A DNA stretch of 64,000 nucleotides, taken from the NCBI RefSeq assembly GCF_027922265.1, contig NZ_BSFI01000008.1, positions 202,001 through 266,000 of the forward strand, read 5' to 3'. A program made the translations under genes and the position numbers. This document shows, one piece after another, positions 33,501 to 45,281 of this stretch. Within the stretch, counting starts at the first letter, position 1, and each line of letters opens with the position of its first letter. The DNA comes from Hansschlegelia plantiphila (GTDB taxonomy: Bacteria > Pseudomonadota > Alphaproteobacteria > Rhizobiales > Methylopilaceae). The notes below the pieces were generated by a model that did no database searches, had not been told where the DNA came from, and was given only the letters and a program-made list of their open reading frames with translations.

Positions 33501-35426
33501 CTAGACCACCGCGAAATCCGTGGCCGTCAGCGTCGGGTGATTGTCGATCACGGCGAACTGCTTCGCCGCCGTCGCCCCCGACCCGTCGACGTCGTAGAAC
33601 AGCGCGCCGGTGGTGTGATTGTAGAGGATACGGTCGCTGGAATCGGCCGTCGTCGAGGTGATGTCCTTGAACGCCGACGCCGGAAGCGCGCCCGGCGAGA
33701 GCGCCGCGAACACGGCGTCGTCAAGCCGGACCTTGTCGGTGCCGGCCGCGAAGTCGGTGACGTGGTCGATGTTGGTTGATCCCAGCGCCGTGGCGAACAC
33801 GAAGAAGTCGGCGCCCGAGCCGCCGGTCATGGTGTCCGCGCCGGTCGACCCGTCGAGCGCGTTCGCGCCGGAATTGCCGACGATCGTGTTGTCGAGCGAA
33901 TTGCCCGATCCGTTGATCGCGGCGGAGCCGGTGAGGTTCAGCTTCTCGATGAACTGACTGGCGAGCGAGAAGGTGACCGAGCTGTCGACGGTGTCGACGC
34001 CCGCGCCGTCAGCCTCCACCACCTTGTCGCCGGCGTTGTCGACCGTGTAGCTGTCGTTTCCGCCGCCGCCCGCCATGGTGTCCGCGCCGCTCGAACCGTT
34101 GAGGTCGTTGTTCCCGGCGTTGCCGGTGAGGGTGTTGGCGAGGCTGTTGCCGGTTCCGGCGATGTTGGCGGAGCCCGTGAGGGTCAGCTTCTCGACATAC
34201 TGGCCCGCGAGCGAATAGCTGATCGAGCTGTAGACGATGTCCGTGCCCTCGCCATTGCTCTCGGCCGCCAGGTCGCCTGCGGTCGCGACATAAAAGACGT
34301 CGTCCCCGGCGGCGCCATACATCGTGTCCGCCCCGCCGCCGCCGTCGAGCGTGTCGTTCCCGCCGCGGCCGTAGAGCAGGTTCGAGGCGCCGTCGCCCGT
34401 CAGGGCGTCGTTGAAGGACGAGCCGGCGAGGTTGGCGAAGCCCGAGAAGCTGTCCCCCTCGGCGTCGCCGCCGGCGACCGCGCCCGTCAGAAGGTTGACC
34501 GACACGCCCGCGCTCGATCCGGCGTAGTCGAGCAGGTCGCCGTCGCCGCCGCCGAGCAGCACGTCGCCGCCGACGCCGCCATTGATGGTGTCGACGCCGT
34601 CTCCGCCGTCGAGATAGTTGATGCGGCCGTCGCCGGTCAGCGCGTCGGCGAAGTCAGAGCCCGTGACGTCCTCGACGCGGCTCATGCTGTCGCCGGCCGC
34701 CGCGCCCGTCAGCACGTTGAGCGCGAGGTTCACCTGAACGGCGGCGGTCATATAGGTGTAGCTGACCTCGTCCTCGCCGGCGCCGCCGTCGAAGGTGTCG
34801 GCGCCCTCGGAGGCGTAGAGCAGGTCGTCGCCGGCGTCGCCGTAGATGGTCGCGGTATGGGGGGTCTCGCTCACGGCCGAGGCCTGGCCGCCGACCTCCT
34901 GGTCGAACGAGCCCTGGATGACGTCGTCGCCCTGCCCGCCGCGAATGGTGAACCAGCCGCTCGAGAAGCTCAGGTAGTCGTCGCCGCTATCGAGGACGAC
35001 GGAGTAGGTTCCATCGTAGACCGATACGAGGTCGTCGCCGACGCCGGCGGAAACGGAGCCTCCGCCGGTCACCGAGATGTAGTCGTCGCCTGCCTCGCCG
35101 CCCACATAGGCGGGGCCGCCGCTCGCATAGATCGAATCGTCGCCGGCGCCGCCATAGACCGTCGAGCTGGTCCCGCCCTCGAAAACCGTGTCGTCGCCCG
35201 TTCCAGCGCTGATATAGTTGGAGCCGCCGTAATCGGAGATGTAATCGGCGCCGTCGTTGCCGGTCAGGAAGTCGTTGTCGTCGCCGCCATTGAGCGTGTC
35301 GGCGAGATTGCCGCCGGTCAGCGTGTCGTTTCCGGCGCCTCCCGAGTAATTGTTCGAGACGTCCTGCTCGCCAAGCGTGGTGGCGTTGTAGTTGTCGGCG
35401 CCTGCGCCTCCGATATGCGTGGCCAT
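33501..35426 (-). CDS. RTX-type calcium-binding secreted protein
   Basis: The 641-residue acidic protein is built from glycine/aspartate-rich nonapeptides (GGAGNDTLTGG, GGDDNDFLTGNDGADYI and many more) that fold as calcium-bound beta rolls. Three longer repeats carry a phrase such as SLAGQYVEKLTLTGSANIAGTGNSLANTLTG. There is no N-terminal signal; the C-terminal 100 residues (HVTDFAAGTDKVRLDD... and a final FAVV) look like a type I secretion signal with a peptidase-M10-like tail. I choose ATG 35426 because AGGAG then lies 8 bases upstream; ATG 35432 is too close. No transporter genes are adjacent. Confidence 0.88.
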   Translation of the reverse strand: MATHIGGAGADNYNATTLGEQDVSNNYSGGAGNDTLTGGNLADTLNGGDDNDFLTGNDGADYISDYGGSNYISAGTGDDTVFEGGTSSTVYGGAGDDSIYASGGPAYVGGEAGDDYISVTGGGSVSAGVGDDLVSVYDGTYSVVLDSGDDYLSFSSGWFTIRGGQGDDVIQGSFDQEVGGQASAVSETPHTATIYGDAGDDLLYASEGADTFDGGAGEDEVSYTYMTAAVQVNLALNVLTGAAAGDSMSRVEDVTGSDFADALTGDGRINYLDGGDGVDTINGGVGGDVLLGGGDGDLLDYAGSSAGVSVNLLTGAVAGGDAEGDSFSGFANLAGSSFNDALTGDGASNLLYGRGGNDTLDGGGGADTMYGAAGDDVFYVATAGDLAAESNGEGTDIVYSSISYSLAGQYVEKLTLTGSANIAGTGNSLANTLTGNAGNNDLNGSSGADTMAGGGGNDSYTVDNAGDKVVEADGAGVDTVDSSVTFSLASQFIEKLNLTGSAAINGSGNSLDNTIVGNSGANALDGSTGADTMTGGSGADFFVFATALGSTNIDHVTDFAAGTDKVRLDDAVFAALSPGALPASAFKDITSTTADSSDRILYNHTTGALFYDVDGSGATAAKQFAVIDNHPTLTATDFAVV

Positions 35427-35554
35427 GCGCATTTCTCCTGACGTCTGGCGGGACGACCTGAGGCCGCGGCGCCGGGTTATCGGCTACGCAAAAGCGGCGT
35501 CACTCGCCGGCCGCCTCGACACTTCGCGCGCGCCACGTTCACAAGCGGCGCGGG

Positions 35555-35755
35555 CGGGAAAATGGAATTTTGGAGCAAAGATATTAGAACTTGGAACGAA
35601 CGATGGATACTTGGATAATATGCTTACATCCGCCGCCGCGGATAATGTAATCGATTGATTATTTATATCACAAATAAATACCATAACTCCACCGCGATTT
35701 TTCGTGTGAATCCCGTTTATTTCTAGAATCATCTTCTTTCATCTGTCGATCAACG
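35555..35755. other. AT-rich upstream region of the RTX gene
   Basis: About 200 bases are markedly richer in A+T than anything else in the window, with poly-A/T tracts, two GGATAAT direct repeats (near 35613 and 35640) and a 7-bp inverted repeat TATTTAT-N7-ATAAATA (35660-35680). The remaining gap up to the permease start at 36047 shows no convincing gene. This looks like a regulatory region, perhaps one silenced by a nucleoid protein. Confidence 0.5.
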
Positions 35756-36046
35756 GCAGGCAGCCGATATCGGATTCCGCATCTTCATCGCTCTGGGAAG
35801 GTTACAACCCGCGCTAAGCCGGCGGTGGCGCGGAAAGCGGCGACCTGAGCATGGGATAAGCGAATGATCACGCCGGCGTGCGCCAGTGGGCTTGCCGTCC
35901 GGGCTCGTCGAACAAGAACCTTGGTGAGCCGGGCCTGAGAACAGCGACTTCAACCCGTCGCTGCGACCGGACGCTGCGCCCGTGGCTCGACGCTTGCCTA
36001 TGCCGAAGGACAACCATACGCCGCCCACCAACTCGAAAGGCCGACG

Positions 36047-37498
36047 ATGACAGCTCTCATGCTCCGCAAAAGCCTGGACGAGATCGCCTCGGAAGACGAG
36101 GGCGAGCACAAGCTCACCAAGTCGCTGAGCGCCGTCAGCATCGTCGCGATGGGGATCGGCGCCATCATCGGCGCCGGCATCTTCGTTCTGACGGGCACGG
36201 CGGCGGCGAAATATGCGGGACCGGCAATCGTGCTGTCGTTCGTGCTCGGCGGCGTCGCCTGCGCCTTCGTCGGCCTCTGCTACGCGGAGCTGGCGGCGCT
36301 GATCCCGGTCTCGGGATCGAGCTACACCTACACTTACGCCACGCTCGGCGAATTCTTCGCCTGGGTGATCGGCTGGGACCTGGTGCTGGAATACGCGATG
36401 GGCGCGGCGACCGTTTCGGTCGGCTGGTCCGGCTATGCCGTCAGCCTGCTCGGCGACGTCGGTCTGCACTTGCCTCCGCAATTCACCAACGCGACCGGGA
36501 CGGCGGTGAAGCTCGCGGATGGCGGGGCGGCGACCGGAATATTCAACGCGCCGGCGGCCCTGATCGTGCTGGTCATCACCTTCCTGCTCGCGCGCGGGAC
36601 CAGGGAGTCCGCGCGCATGAACAACATCATGGTGGCGGTGAAGCTCGCTGTGGTGCTCGCCTTCATCCTGATCGGCGCGTTCTACGTCGACACCTCGCAC
36701 TGGAAGCCGTTCATCCCCGAGAACAAAGGCGAGTTCGGCGAGTTCGGCTGGAGCGGCGTGCTGCGCGGGGCGGCCGTGGTGTTCTACGCCTATATCGGCT
36801 TCGACGCGGTCTCCACCACCGCGCAGGAGGCGGTGAAGCCGCAGCGCGACATGCCGATCGGCATCCTCGGCTCGCTGGTGATCTGCACCATCCTCTACAT
36901 CCTCGTCGCCGCGGTGCTGACCGGCATCGTGCCTTACGGCGACCTCAACGTCGCCGATCCCATCGCCAAGGGCGTCGACGCCATCGGGCTCGGCTGGTTC
37001 GCGACCGTCATCAAGCTCGGCGCGCTCTCGGGGCTCACCACCGTGATGCTGGTGCTACTCTACGGGCAGAGCCGGATCTTCTTCACGATGGCGAAGGACG
37101 GCCTGCTGCCGCCGGTGTTCTCGAAGATCCACAAGGACTACGGCACGCCCTACGTCAGCCAGATCCTGATCGGCTCGATCGTCGCGCTGATCGCGGGCGT
37201 GCTGCCGATCAGCATTCTGGGCGAAATGGTGAGCATCGGGACGCTGTTCGCATTCATCCTGGTCTGCGGCGCGGTGATCTATCTCCGCCGCAGCGAGGCG
37301 CGCGCGCACCGTCCGTTCAAAGTGCCCGCCGTGCCCGTGGTGCCGATCCTCGGCGTCCTGTTCTGCCTTACGCTGATGGCCGGCCTGCCGCTCGACACCT
37401 GGCTGCGCCTGATCATCTGGATGGCGATCGGCTTCGCGATCTACTTCGGCTACGGCCGCAGGCATTCGGTGGTGCAGATCCGGGCCGGCTCGGCGTGA
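36047..37498 (+). CDS. APC family amino acid permease
   Basis: The 483-residue protein has about 12-13 hydrophobic helices. The first, VSIVAMGIGAIIGAGIFVLTGTAA, carries the GxGxxIGxGIF substrate-binding motif, and SGSSYTYTYATLGEF and FYAYIGFDAVSTTAQEAVKPQRDMPIGI are typical of the cationic-amino-acid-transporter (CAT/YfnA) branch. It probably imports an amino acid by proton symport. AAAGG lies just upstream of the ATG. It is convergent with the flavin-reductase gene. Confidence 0.92.
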   Translation: MTALMLRKSLDEIASEDEGEHKLTKSLSAVSIVAMGIGAIIGAGIFVLTGTAAAKYAGPAIVLSFVLGGVACAFVGLCYAELAALIPVSGSSYTYTYATLGEFFAWVIGWDLVLEYAMGAATVSVGWSGYAVSLLGDVGLHLPPQFTNATGTAVKLADGGAATGIFNAPAALIVLVITFLLARGTRESARMNNIMVAVKLAVVLAFILIGAFYVDTSHWKPFIPENKGEFGEFGWSGVLRGAAVVFYAYIGFDAVSTTAQEAVKPQRDMPIGILGSLVICTILYILVAAVLTGIVPYGDLNVADPIAKGVDAIGLGWFATVIKLGALSGLTTVMLVLLYGQSRIFFTMAKDGLLPPVFSKIHKDYGTPYVSQILIGSIVALIAGVLPISILGEMVSIGTLFAFILVCGAVIYLRRSEARAHRPFKVPAVPVVPILGVLFCLTLMAGLPLDTWLRLIIWMAIGFAIYFGYGRRHSVVQIRAGSA

Positions 37499-37508
37499 CG
37501 CGGCCGGG

Positions 37509-38093
37509 TTAGAGATCGACCTGGAACTGCTTCCAGAGCGTCATCCGCTCGCGGAGGTCGATCAGGCGCCCGTCCGCGCAGAAGGTGCCGTCGCCGTTAT
37601 GGTGCAGCGTGCGGCGCTCCTTGCGGTCGCGGTCGTAAGAGATCGCGACCGCCTCCAGAATGAACAGGCCGTAGCGCGCGACGAGCGCGTCGTCGGCCAC
37701 CCGGCACTCGATGTTGGCGAGGCATTCGGCGATCAGCGGGGCCGACACCTTCTGCGCCGGCCTCGGACTGAGCTTGAACCGGGCGAACTTGTCGACCTCG
37801 TCGCCCGAGCAATTGCCGATGTCGACCACCTTGCCCGCGAGGTCGACGGTCGGCACGGCGATGACGCATTCACCGGTCGCGCGCAGCGCCTTGTAGCTGT
37901 GGTCCCACGGACCGATGACGCAGCCGATCCGCGGCGGATCGTGGCTCACCACCATGTGGAACCCCATGGTCATCACGTTCGACCGGCCCTCATGCGATGT
38001 CGTCACCAGCACGATCGGGCCGGCTTCGAGCAGGCGGTAGGCCTTCGACGGGTCGATGCTGTCCACGGGCGACCTCCGGCGCGCGTTGCTCAT
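37509..38093 (-). CDS. Flavin reductase-like domain protein
   Basis: The 194-residue protein shows the FMN-binding split-barrel flavin-reductase pattern: AGPIVLVTTSHEGRSNVMTMGFHMVVSHDPPRIGCVIG, SYKALRATGECVIAVPTVDLAGKVVDIGNCSG, and ECRVADDALVARYGLFILEAVA. Such proteins reduce or bind flavin for a partner oxygenase, or act as flavoredoxins. The ATG at 38093 has a weak ribosome site. It follows the terminator of the serine-cycle operon, so it should have a separate promoter. Confidence 0.85.
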   Translation of the reverse strand: MSNARRRSPVDSIDPSKAYRLLEAGPIVLVTTSHEGRSNVMTMGFHMVVSHDPPRIGCVIGPWDHSYKALRATGECVIAVPTVDLAGKVVDIGNCSGDEVDKFARFKLSPRPAQKVSAPLIAECLANIECRVADDALVARYGLFILEAVAISYDRDRKERRTLHHNGDGTFCADGRLIDLRERMTLWKQFQVDL

Positions 38094-38108
38094 GGAGCGC
38101 AAACGCAA

Positions 38109-38134
38109 AATGGCCGGACACAGGTCCGGCCATT
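38109..38134 (-). terminator. Terminator ending the serine-cycle operon
   Basis: AATGGCCGGAC (38109-38119) and GTCCGGCCATT (38124-38134) form a perfect 11-bp stem with a 4-base loop, followed on the minus strand by TTTTGCG. It is 28 bases after the mcl stop. Confidence 0.88.
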
Positions 38135-38161
38135 CGGCGCGTTCGCGAAGACTCTGGAGCC

Positions 38162-39139
38162 TTACGCGGCCTGCTTCATCGCGTCGGCCTTCTCGATCAG
38201 GGCCTCCGCCATGCGGATCGAGGCGATGTCGATCAGGCGGCCGTCGAGCGCCACGGCGCCCCTGCCGGCCTTGGCGGCCTCCTCCATGGCGACCAGAATG
38301 CGGCGCGCCTTGGTGACTTCCGCTTCCGACGGCGTGAAGACCTCGTTGGCGAGATCGATCTGGCTCGGATGGATCGCCCACTTGCCCTCGTAGCCCAGCA
38401 CAGCGCAACGCTTGGCGGCGGAGATGTAGCCGTCCGGGTCGGAGAAGTCGCCGAACGGGCCGTCGATCGGCCTGAGGCCGTAGGCGCGGCAGGCGACGAT
38501 CATGCGGGCCTGGGCGTAGAGCCACGGGTCCTGCCAGTGCGTCTCCCGATCGCCGGCCTCGTCCTTGTCGGTCAGCACGCTGTAGTCCGGGTTCACCCCG
38601 CCGATGACGGTCGAGCGGGCGCGCATCGAAGCCGCGTAATCCGCGACGCCGAACGACATGGCCTCGAGGCGCTTGGAGGAGGTCGCGATCGCCTCGACGT
38701 TCGCCATGCCGAGCGCGGTCTCGATCAGCACCTCGAAGCCGAGCTTCTTCTCGCGCTTCTTAGCCTGCTCGATCTGGGTGACCAGCACGTCGATCGCGTA
38801 GACGTCGGCCGCCACGCCGACCTTCGGGATCAGGATCATGTCGAGGCGCGGGCAGGCCTCCACGATGTCGACGACGTCGCGATACATGTAGTGGGTGTCG
38901 AGGCCGTTGATGCGGATCATCATCGTCTTCTTGCCCCAGTCGATCTCGTTCAGGGCCTGGATGATGTTCTTGCGCGCCTGCTCCTTGTCGTCGGGAGCGA
39001 CCGCGTCCTCGAGGTCGAGAAAGATCACGTCGGCCTTCGACTGCGCCGACTTCTCCATGAAGGTCGGGTTGGAGCCTGGCACGGCGAGTTCCGAGCGGTG
39101 CAACCGCGGCGTCGCCTGCTGGATCAGTGTGAAGCTCAT
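38162..39139 (-). CDS. mclA: Malyl-CoA lyase
   Basis: The 325-residue CitE-like enzyme cleaves malyl-CoA into acetyl-CoA and glyoxylate, closing the serine cycle. The family motifs are RSELAVPGSNPTFMEKSAQSKADVIFLDLEDAVAPDDKEQAR (metal and CoA site), MIRINGLDTHYMYRD and GYEGKWAIHPSQIDLANEVFTPS. Length agrees with known methylotroph enzymes (about 324). It is the last gene of the leftward operon; a palindromic repeat lies in the 245-base gap after ppc. GAGGAGGACGTC precedes its ATG. Confidence 0.97.
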   Translation of the reverse strand: MSFTLIQQATPRLHRSELAVPGSNPTFMEKSAQSKADVIFLDLEDAVAPDDKEQARKNIIQALNEIDWGKKTMMIRINGLDTHYMYRDVVDIVEACPRLDMILIPKVGVAADVYAIDVLVTQIEQAKKREKKLGFEVLIETALGMANVEAIATSSKRLEAMSFGVADYAASMRARSTVIGGVNPDYSVLTDKDEAGDRETHWQDPWLYAQARMIVACRAYGLRPIDGPFGDFSDPDGYISAAKRCAVLGYEGKWAIHPSQIDLANEVFTPSEAEVTKARRILVAMEEAAKAGRGAVALDGRLIDIASIRMAEALIEKADAMKQAA

Positions 39140-39330
39140 GACGTCCTCCTCAAATCTTGAAACCGTCTCATCCCGGCCACGCCCGGACTTTCTGCGGTCG
39201 TCCGGTTCATTTGCCTATTCGCCATCAGACCTATGAGACGCCCGAAACTGGCGTCATTTGGTCTACTGCGCGTCTGCGCCGCAGTTGGTATAATCGTCCG
39301 AAGCGATCGGCGAACGTCCCGCCTCCATAG

Positions 39331-39359
39331 CGTCATGCCCGGCTTCGCCGGGCATGACG
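39331..39359. repeat. Palindromic repeat between ppc and mcl
   Basis: CGTCATGCCCGGC (39331-39343) and GCCGGGCATGACG (39347-39359) form a perfect 13-bp stem around TTC. The same sequence ends one arm of the larger element at 46206-46302, showing a repeat family. Confidence 0.85.
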
Positions 39360-39384
39360 GCGCTCGTGGTGAGGCCTCGTCCGT

Positions 39385-42156
<2,772 letters not shown>

Positions 42157-42271
42157 CGCGAGGCTCCACTCGATCGGGCGCTTGTCGGGGACGCCCGGCG
42201 CGAAAACGGCATGACAGGGACGCGGCGGCTGAGCCTCCGCGTCCCTGGAATAAAGCAAGAAGAGGGCCGCC

Positions 42272-43171
42272 TCAGGCAGCCTTCTTCGCCTTGCCAAGCA
42301 CTTCGGCGACGGTCTGGCCGAACGAGCCGGGGTCCGGCGCGACGGTCAGACCGTAGGATCTCATGATCTCGGCCTTCTCGGCCGCGCTGTCGCCGGCCGC
42401 CGAGATGATCGCGCCGGCATGGCCCATGCGGCGGCCCTTCGGCGCCGTCAGCCCCGCGACGAAGCCGATCACGGGCTTGGAGAAGTTCTCCTTGATCCAG
42501 GCGGAGGCTTCCGCCTCCTGCGGACCGCCGATCTCGCCGATCATCAGCACGGCCTCGGTCTCCGGGTCCTGCTCGAACAGCGCGAGGTGGTCGAGGAAGG
42601 ACGAGCCGTTGATCGGGTCGCCGCCGATGCCGACCGAGGTCGAGATGCCGATGCCGAGCGCCTTCATCTGGCTCGCCGCCTCATAGCCCAACGTTCCGGA
42701 GCGCGAGATCACGCCGACCTTGCCCTTGAGGTAGATGTGGCCCGGCATGATGCCGAGCATCGCCTTGCCCGGCGAGATGATGCCGGCGCAGTTCGGCCCC
42801 ACCACCATGGTCCGCTTCTCCTTGGGGTAGCGGAACAGGTAGCGCTTCACCCGCATCATGTCCTGCGCGGGGATGCCATCGGTGATCGAACAGACGAGTT
42901 TCAGCCCGGCGTCGGCCGCCTCCATGATCGCGTCGGCCGCGAAGGGCGGGGCCACGAAGGTGATCGAGGTGGTCGCGCCGGTCTGGGCGACGGCGTCCTT
43001 CACGGTGTTGAATACGGGCAGGCCGAGATGGGTCATGCCGCCCTTGCCGGGCGTCACGCCGCCGACGACGTTCGAGCCGTATTCCAGCATCTCCTTGGCG
43101 TGGAACGTGCCTTTGTCGCCGGTTATGCCCTGGACGATAATCGGGGTCTTTTCGTCGATCAGGATGCTCAT
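42272..43171 (-). CDS. mtkB: Malate-CoA ligase (malate thiokinase) alpha-type subunit
   Basis: The 299-residue SucD-like subunit has the CoA-binding fold (IIVQGITGDKGTFHAKEMLEYG), NCAGIISPGKAMLGIMPG and the phospho-histidine H251 in GHAGAI. With MtkA it activates malate to malyl-CoA. The malate rather than succinate assignment rests on position: directly after mtkA and before ppc and mcl in a serine-cycle operon. Confidence 0.95.
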   Translation of the reverse strand: MSILIDEKTPIIVQGITGDKGTFHAKEMLEYGSNVVGGVTPGKGGMTHLGLPVFNTVKDAVAQTGATTSITFVAPPFAADAIMEAADAGLKLVCSITDGIPAQDMMRVKRYLFRYPKEKRTMVVGPNCAGIISPGKAMLGIMPGHIYLKGKVGVISRSGTLGYEAASQMKALGIGISTSVGIGGDPINGSSFLDHLALFEQDPETEAVLMIGEIGGPQEAEASAWIKENFSKPVIGFVAGLTAPKGRRMGHAGAIISAAGDSAAEKAEIMRSYGLTVAPDPGSFGQTVAEVLGKAKKAA

Positions 43172-43193
43172 TGATGTGCTCCTCCCTCTCGCT

Positions 43194-44372
43194 TCAGGCC
43201 GCTGACTTGTAGGTTTCGCAGGCGTCGACGGCCTTCTTGGCGGCTTCGGCCAGCGTGTCCGCGGCGATCAGGTCGAGGCCCGAATCCTCCAGGATCTTCT
43301 TGCCCGCCTCGACGTTGGTGCCCGCCAGCCTCACGATCAGCGGCACCTCGATCTTCACCTCCTTGGCGGCCTGGATCACGCCCTGGGCGACCCAGTCGCA
43401 GCGGTTGATGCCGGCGAAGATGTTGACGAGGATCGCCTTCACGTTGCTGTCCGACAGGACGAGGCGGAAGGCGGTCGCGACGCGGTCGGGCGAAGCGCCG
43501 CCGCCGACGTCGAGGAAGTTCGCAGGCGCGCCGCCGGCGTGCTTGATCATGTCCATCGTCGCCATGGCGAGGCCGGCGCCGTTGACGATGCAGCCGATCT
43601 CGCCCTCAAGGCCGATGTAGTTGAGGTTGTGCTCCGCGGCCTGCGCCTCGCGCGGATCGCCCTGAGAGGGATCGTGCATGTCGGCGACGGCGTGGCGGCG
43701 GAACAGCGCGTTGTCGTCGAACGACATCTTGGCGTCGAGCGCCAGCACCCGGTCGTCCTTGGTCACGACGAGCGGGTTGATCTCCAGCATCGTGCCGTCG
43801 GTGTCGCGGAAGGCGCGGTAGGCGCTCATGATGAGCTTCACGGCGGCCGAGACCTGCCGGATGTTGAGGCCGAGGCGGAAGGCGATCTCGCGCGCCTCGA
43901 ACTGCTGCAGGCCGACCGCGGGCTCGACCACGACCTGGATGAGCTTCTCCGGGTTCTTCTCGGCGATCTCCTCGATCTCCATGCCGCCTTCGGTCGAGGC
44001 GATGACGCGCACGCGCTCCGCCTTCCGGTCGAGCACGTAGCCGAGATAGAGCTCGCGCTCGAAGGGGTCGGCGACCTCGACATAGACGCGCTGGACAGGC
44101 TTGCCCTCGGGGCCGGTCTGCGCCGTGACCATACGCTTGCCGAGCATGCCCTTGGCGGCGTCGCGGACCTCGTTATAGGTCCGGCACAGCTTTACGCCGC
44201 CGGCCTTGCCGCGGGCGCCGGCGTGGATCTGCGCTTTCACCGCCCAATGCGAGCCGCCGAGCTCGGTCGCGGCGTAGACCGCCTGGTCGGGGCTGAAGGC
44301 GACGGCGCCTTTGGGGACCGCGACGCCGAACCCCGCGAGCAGTTCTTTCGCCTGGTACTCGTGAACGTCCAT
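43194..44372 (-). CDS. mtkA: Malate-CoA ligase (malate thiokinase) beta-type subunit
   Basis: The 392-residue ATP-grasp subunit is SucC-like: [17 protein letters not shown] at the N-terminus, [15 protein letters not shown] for nucleotide binding and [35 protein letters not shown] near the end. With MtkB (22 bases downstream) it makes malyl-CoA. GAGGAGGGCC lies just before the ATG. The 279-base gap upstream holds a nested repeat and could contain a second promoter. Confidence 0.95.
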   Translation of the reverse strand: MDVHEYQAKELLAGFGVAVPKGAVAFSPDQAVYAATELGGSHWAVKAQIHAGARGKAGGVKLCRTYNEVRDAAKGMLGKRMVTAQTGPEGKPVQRVYVEVADPFERELYLGYVLDRKAERVRVIASTEGGMEIEEIAEKNPEKLIQVVVEPAVGLQQFEAREIAFRLGLNIRQVSAAVKLIMSAYRAFRDTDGTMLEINPLVVTKDDRVLALDAKMSFDDNALFRRHAVADMHDPSQGDPREAQAAEHNLNYIGLEGEIGCIVNGAGLAMATMDMIKHAGGAPANFLDVGGGASPDRVATAFRLVLSDSNVKAILVNIFAGINRCDWVAQGVIQAAKEVKIEVPLIVRLAGTNVEAGKKILEDSGLDLIAADTLAEAAKKAVDACETYKSAA

Positions 44373-44522
44373 ATGGCCCTCCTCGCTATTCAGTTTTTCT
44401 TATTTTTGGATTTACCTGTGTAAGCTATTCTTTCAAAATCGAGCAGCTGCGTCACCTACGACTTTCGTAAAACTTGTGCTCGAGCCATCATGTAAGCGAC
44501 TGACGCGGCGCGCTTACGCCGC

Positions 44523-44620
44523 CGTTATCCCGGGCTTGGCCCGGGATCCGGACGCACGGACGGCGACGGACCAAACTCAAGGCTATGGGTCTGGACTCCG
44601 GCGCTTCGGCCGGAGTGACG
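44523..44620. repeat. 98-base nested palindromic element between fch and mtkA
   Basis: The left arm has CCCGGGCTTGGCCCGGG and the right arm ACTCCGGCGCTTCGGCCGGAGT. The two arms are also partly complementary to each other (CGTTATCCCGGG... against ...CCGGAGTGACG), so the whole folds as a cruciform-like nested palindrome. Its length and plan match the element at 46206-46302. Confidence 0.75.
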
Positions 44621-44651
44621 TTCTACTCGTGAAGGGCTTGATCCGGGGCTC

Positions 44652-45281
44652 TCAGCCCAGCTTGTCCTTGACGACATCGTAGGTCTTCTCGGTCGTGGCG
44701 CCGGCTTCCTCAAGCAGGCTTTCGAGCGTCGCCAGCCGGCCTTCCGCGAAGTCGCGATCCTTGATCGACTTGGCGTTGACGCGGACGTTGAGGGCGGCGC
44801 TCAACAGACCGGCGTAAGCCGACTGCACGGCGACGCCGGCGTCGCTCACCACGTTCAGGTTGCCCTTGTCGGCCGTAATCTCGGCGAGCTTGACCACCTC
44901 CGCGCAGAGCCTGGCGCATTCAAGCGGCACGTCGGTCGCGATCTTCAGCGCGGCCTGGATCTTGGCCGTGCGTTCGGCCTTCGCCTCGTCGGTCTCGCCC
45001 TTCGGCAGGCCATAGGCCCCCATCACCGCGTCGAACGCCGCGACGTCGTCGCCGATCGCCTTGGTGAGCTCCGCCCGAAGCTTTTCGGACTTCGCCAGCA
45101 CGTCCCTGATCTCGGTCTCGACCTCGGCGTATTTCGGCTTGCCGATCGTCAGGTTGCAGACCATCGAGACCAGCGCCGCGCCCATCGCGCCGGAGATCGC
45201 GGCGGCGCCGCCGCCGCCCGGCGTCGAACGCTCGCTCGCGAGATCGTCGAGGAAGGCGCCGAGCGCCTGGCTCTCCGCCAT
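44652..45281 (-). CDS. fch: Methenyltetrahydrofolate cyclohydrolase (Fch)
   Basis: The 209-residue protein belongs to the FTCD-cyclodeaminase-like family (FLDDLASERSTPGGGGAAAISGAMGAALVSMVCNLTIGK). In methylotrophs Fch interconverts methenyl-H4F and 10-formyl-H4F, linking formate to the serine cycle. The ATG at 45281 shares one base with the mtdA stop (TGATG), so the two are translationally coupled; a GTG one codon earlier is less likely. Confidence 0.95.
   Translation of the reverse strand: MAESQALGAFLDDLASERSTPGGGGAAAISGAMGAALVSMVCNLTIGKPKYAEVETEIRDVLAKSEKLRAELTKAIGDDVAAFDAVMGAYGLPKGETDEAKAERTAKIQAALKIATDVPLECARLCAEVVKLAEITADKGNLNVVSDAGVAVQSAYAGLLSAALNVRVNAKSIKDRDFAEGRLATLESLLEEAGATTEKTYDVVKDKLG

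Noticed and set aside
35484..35732. An 82-codon frame in the AT-rich region upstream of the RTX gene
   Set aside because: It has no ribosome site and its C-terminal half is low-complexity translation of the RTX leader; composition suggests regulatory DNA rather than a gene.
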